Of a stretch of 64,000 bases of DNA, positions 63,922 through 64,000 are shown one piece after another (the stretch's first letter is position 1; each line of letters opens with the position of its first letter). The translations under genes were made by a program, and so were the position numbers. Origin of the DNA: Bacilli bacterium (lineage in GTDB: Bacteria > Bacillota_I > Bacilli_A > ML615J-28 > CAG-698); contig JAFZWP010000013.1 of the NCBI GenBank assembly GCA_017617065.1, positions 62,001 through 126,000 on the forward strand, written 5' to 3'. A model generated the notes under the pieces. The model was given only the letters and a program-made list of their open reading frames with translations, was not told where the DNA came from and did no database searches.

Positions 63922-64000
63922 CTTCTTTTTCCCAGCCCAGAAAGCCGTTAATACGCATGTGAACCATAAAGTTCACAGGGTGGATGTCTCTTGCCTAGTT
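63922..64000 (-). ncRNA. ssrS: Candidate 6S RNA, 3' portion (gene continues past the right edge)
   Basis: No reading frame fits this 79-nt stretch, it is clearly less AT-rich than other intergenic DNA, and it ends at a strong terminator, so a structured RNA is likely. On the minus strand it contains a hairpin with stem TGTGAAC/GTTCACA and a 6-nt loop, directly preceded by ATCCACCC and followed by a TGCG segment and then CTGGGCTGGG near the 3' end. The 'CCACC..GAACTT..GGTTCA' order is what I remember from the 3' strand of bacterial 6S RNA, the RNA-polymerase-binding regulator. The 5' half that would close the terminal stem is outside the window, so this is a proposal, not proof. Confidence 0.5.

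Noticed and set aside
1-64000. Numerous 60-110-codon open frames on the plus strand
   Set aside because: All lie antisense inside well-supported minus-strand genes, lack ribosome-binding sites and recognisable domains, and have the composition expected of shadow frames.
1-64000. Mollicute genetic code with TGA as tryptophan
   Set aside because: TGA ends several genes at coupled junctions (for example the operon A MalF/MalG junction and the GH94/SBP junction), and tryptophans in conserved motifs are encoded by TGG.
63922-64000. tmRNA, RNase P RNA or a tRNA at the right edge
   Set aside because: There is no T-loop GGTTCGAAT, no CCA-type acceptor end and no RNase P core motif in the visible part; the hairpin context fits 6S RNA better.

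Overview
The window looks like chromosomal DNA from a low-GC, walled, fermentative member of the Bacillota, probably an uncultured gut-type Bacilli/Erysipelotrichia/Mollicutes-related lineage. The basis is strong AT bias by eye, AAGGAG-type ribosome-binding sites, a yggS-sepF-yggT-ileS division/translation cluster, PadR and LacI regulators, many lipobox lipoproteins, and use of TGA as a stop codon (so genetic code 11, not 4). Every convincing gene lies on the minus strand, so transcription runs from high to low coordinates. Genes are tightly packed with many ATGA/TAATG overlaps. No gene-free stretch exceeds about 165 bp, and I saw no tRNA, rRNA, IS element or CRISPR.

Right edge to 59.3 kb: the 3' part of a structured RNA (candidate 6S RNA) with its terminator, then an operon of M16C peptidase, MalY/PatB-type aminotransferase and low-molecular-weight phosphotyrosine phosphatase. 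From 59.18 kb to 28.57 kb is one 15-gene directon of about 30.6 kb with a promoter at its head and a terminator at its foot. It encodes a beta-mannan-type saccharolytic system: CE2-like SGNH esterase lipoprotein, GH2 beta-mannosidase, LacI regulator, two GH130 phosphorylases, a clan-A (GH5-like) glycosidase lipoprotein, two substrate-binding proteins (a lipoprotein and a large carbohydrate-binding-module fusion), a MalF/MalG pair, an NHL-TPR-Yip1 membrane protein, a DUF5696-like protein, a second permease pair and a 2,815-residue multi-Ig/CBM lipoprotein. Immediately downstream are manA and a cytosolic CE7-type esterase, which fit the same pathway: outside, deacetylate and cleave; import; inside, deacetylate, phosphorolyse to mannose-1-phosphate or hydrolyse to mannose, then isomerise mannose-6-phosphate.

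28.5 to 13.2 kb is mostly housekeeping: pepF, a Phd/PIN toxin-antitoxin pair with a triple-palindrome operator, argS, a six-helix membrane protein, the yggS-sepF-yggT-ileS-(unknown)-deoC-deoD operon, and a PadR-DUF1700-DUF4097 envelope-sensing operon.

13.2 kb to the left edge: a CotH-kinase lipoprotein, then a second saccharolytic operon led by a cytosolic fusion of a GH94 phosphorylase (1,2-beta-oligoglucan phosphorylase type) with a PF10091/GH144-like domain. This is followed by the same order of transport genes as in the mannan operon (SBP lipoprotein, CBM-SBP fusion, MalF, MalG, NHL protein), cut off by the window edge. No transport ATPase is encoded in either operon, so a shared MsmX-type ATPase elsewhere is expected. 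The most interesting feature is this repeated multi-component importer module, present twice with different catabolic enzymes attached.
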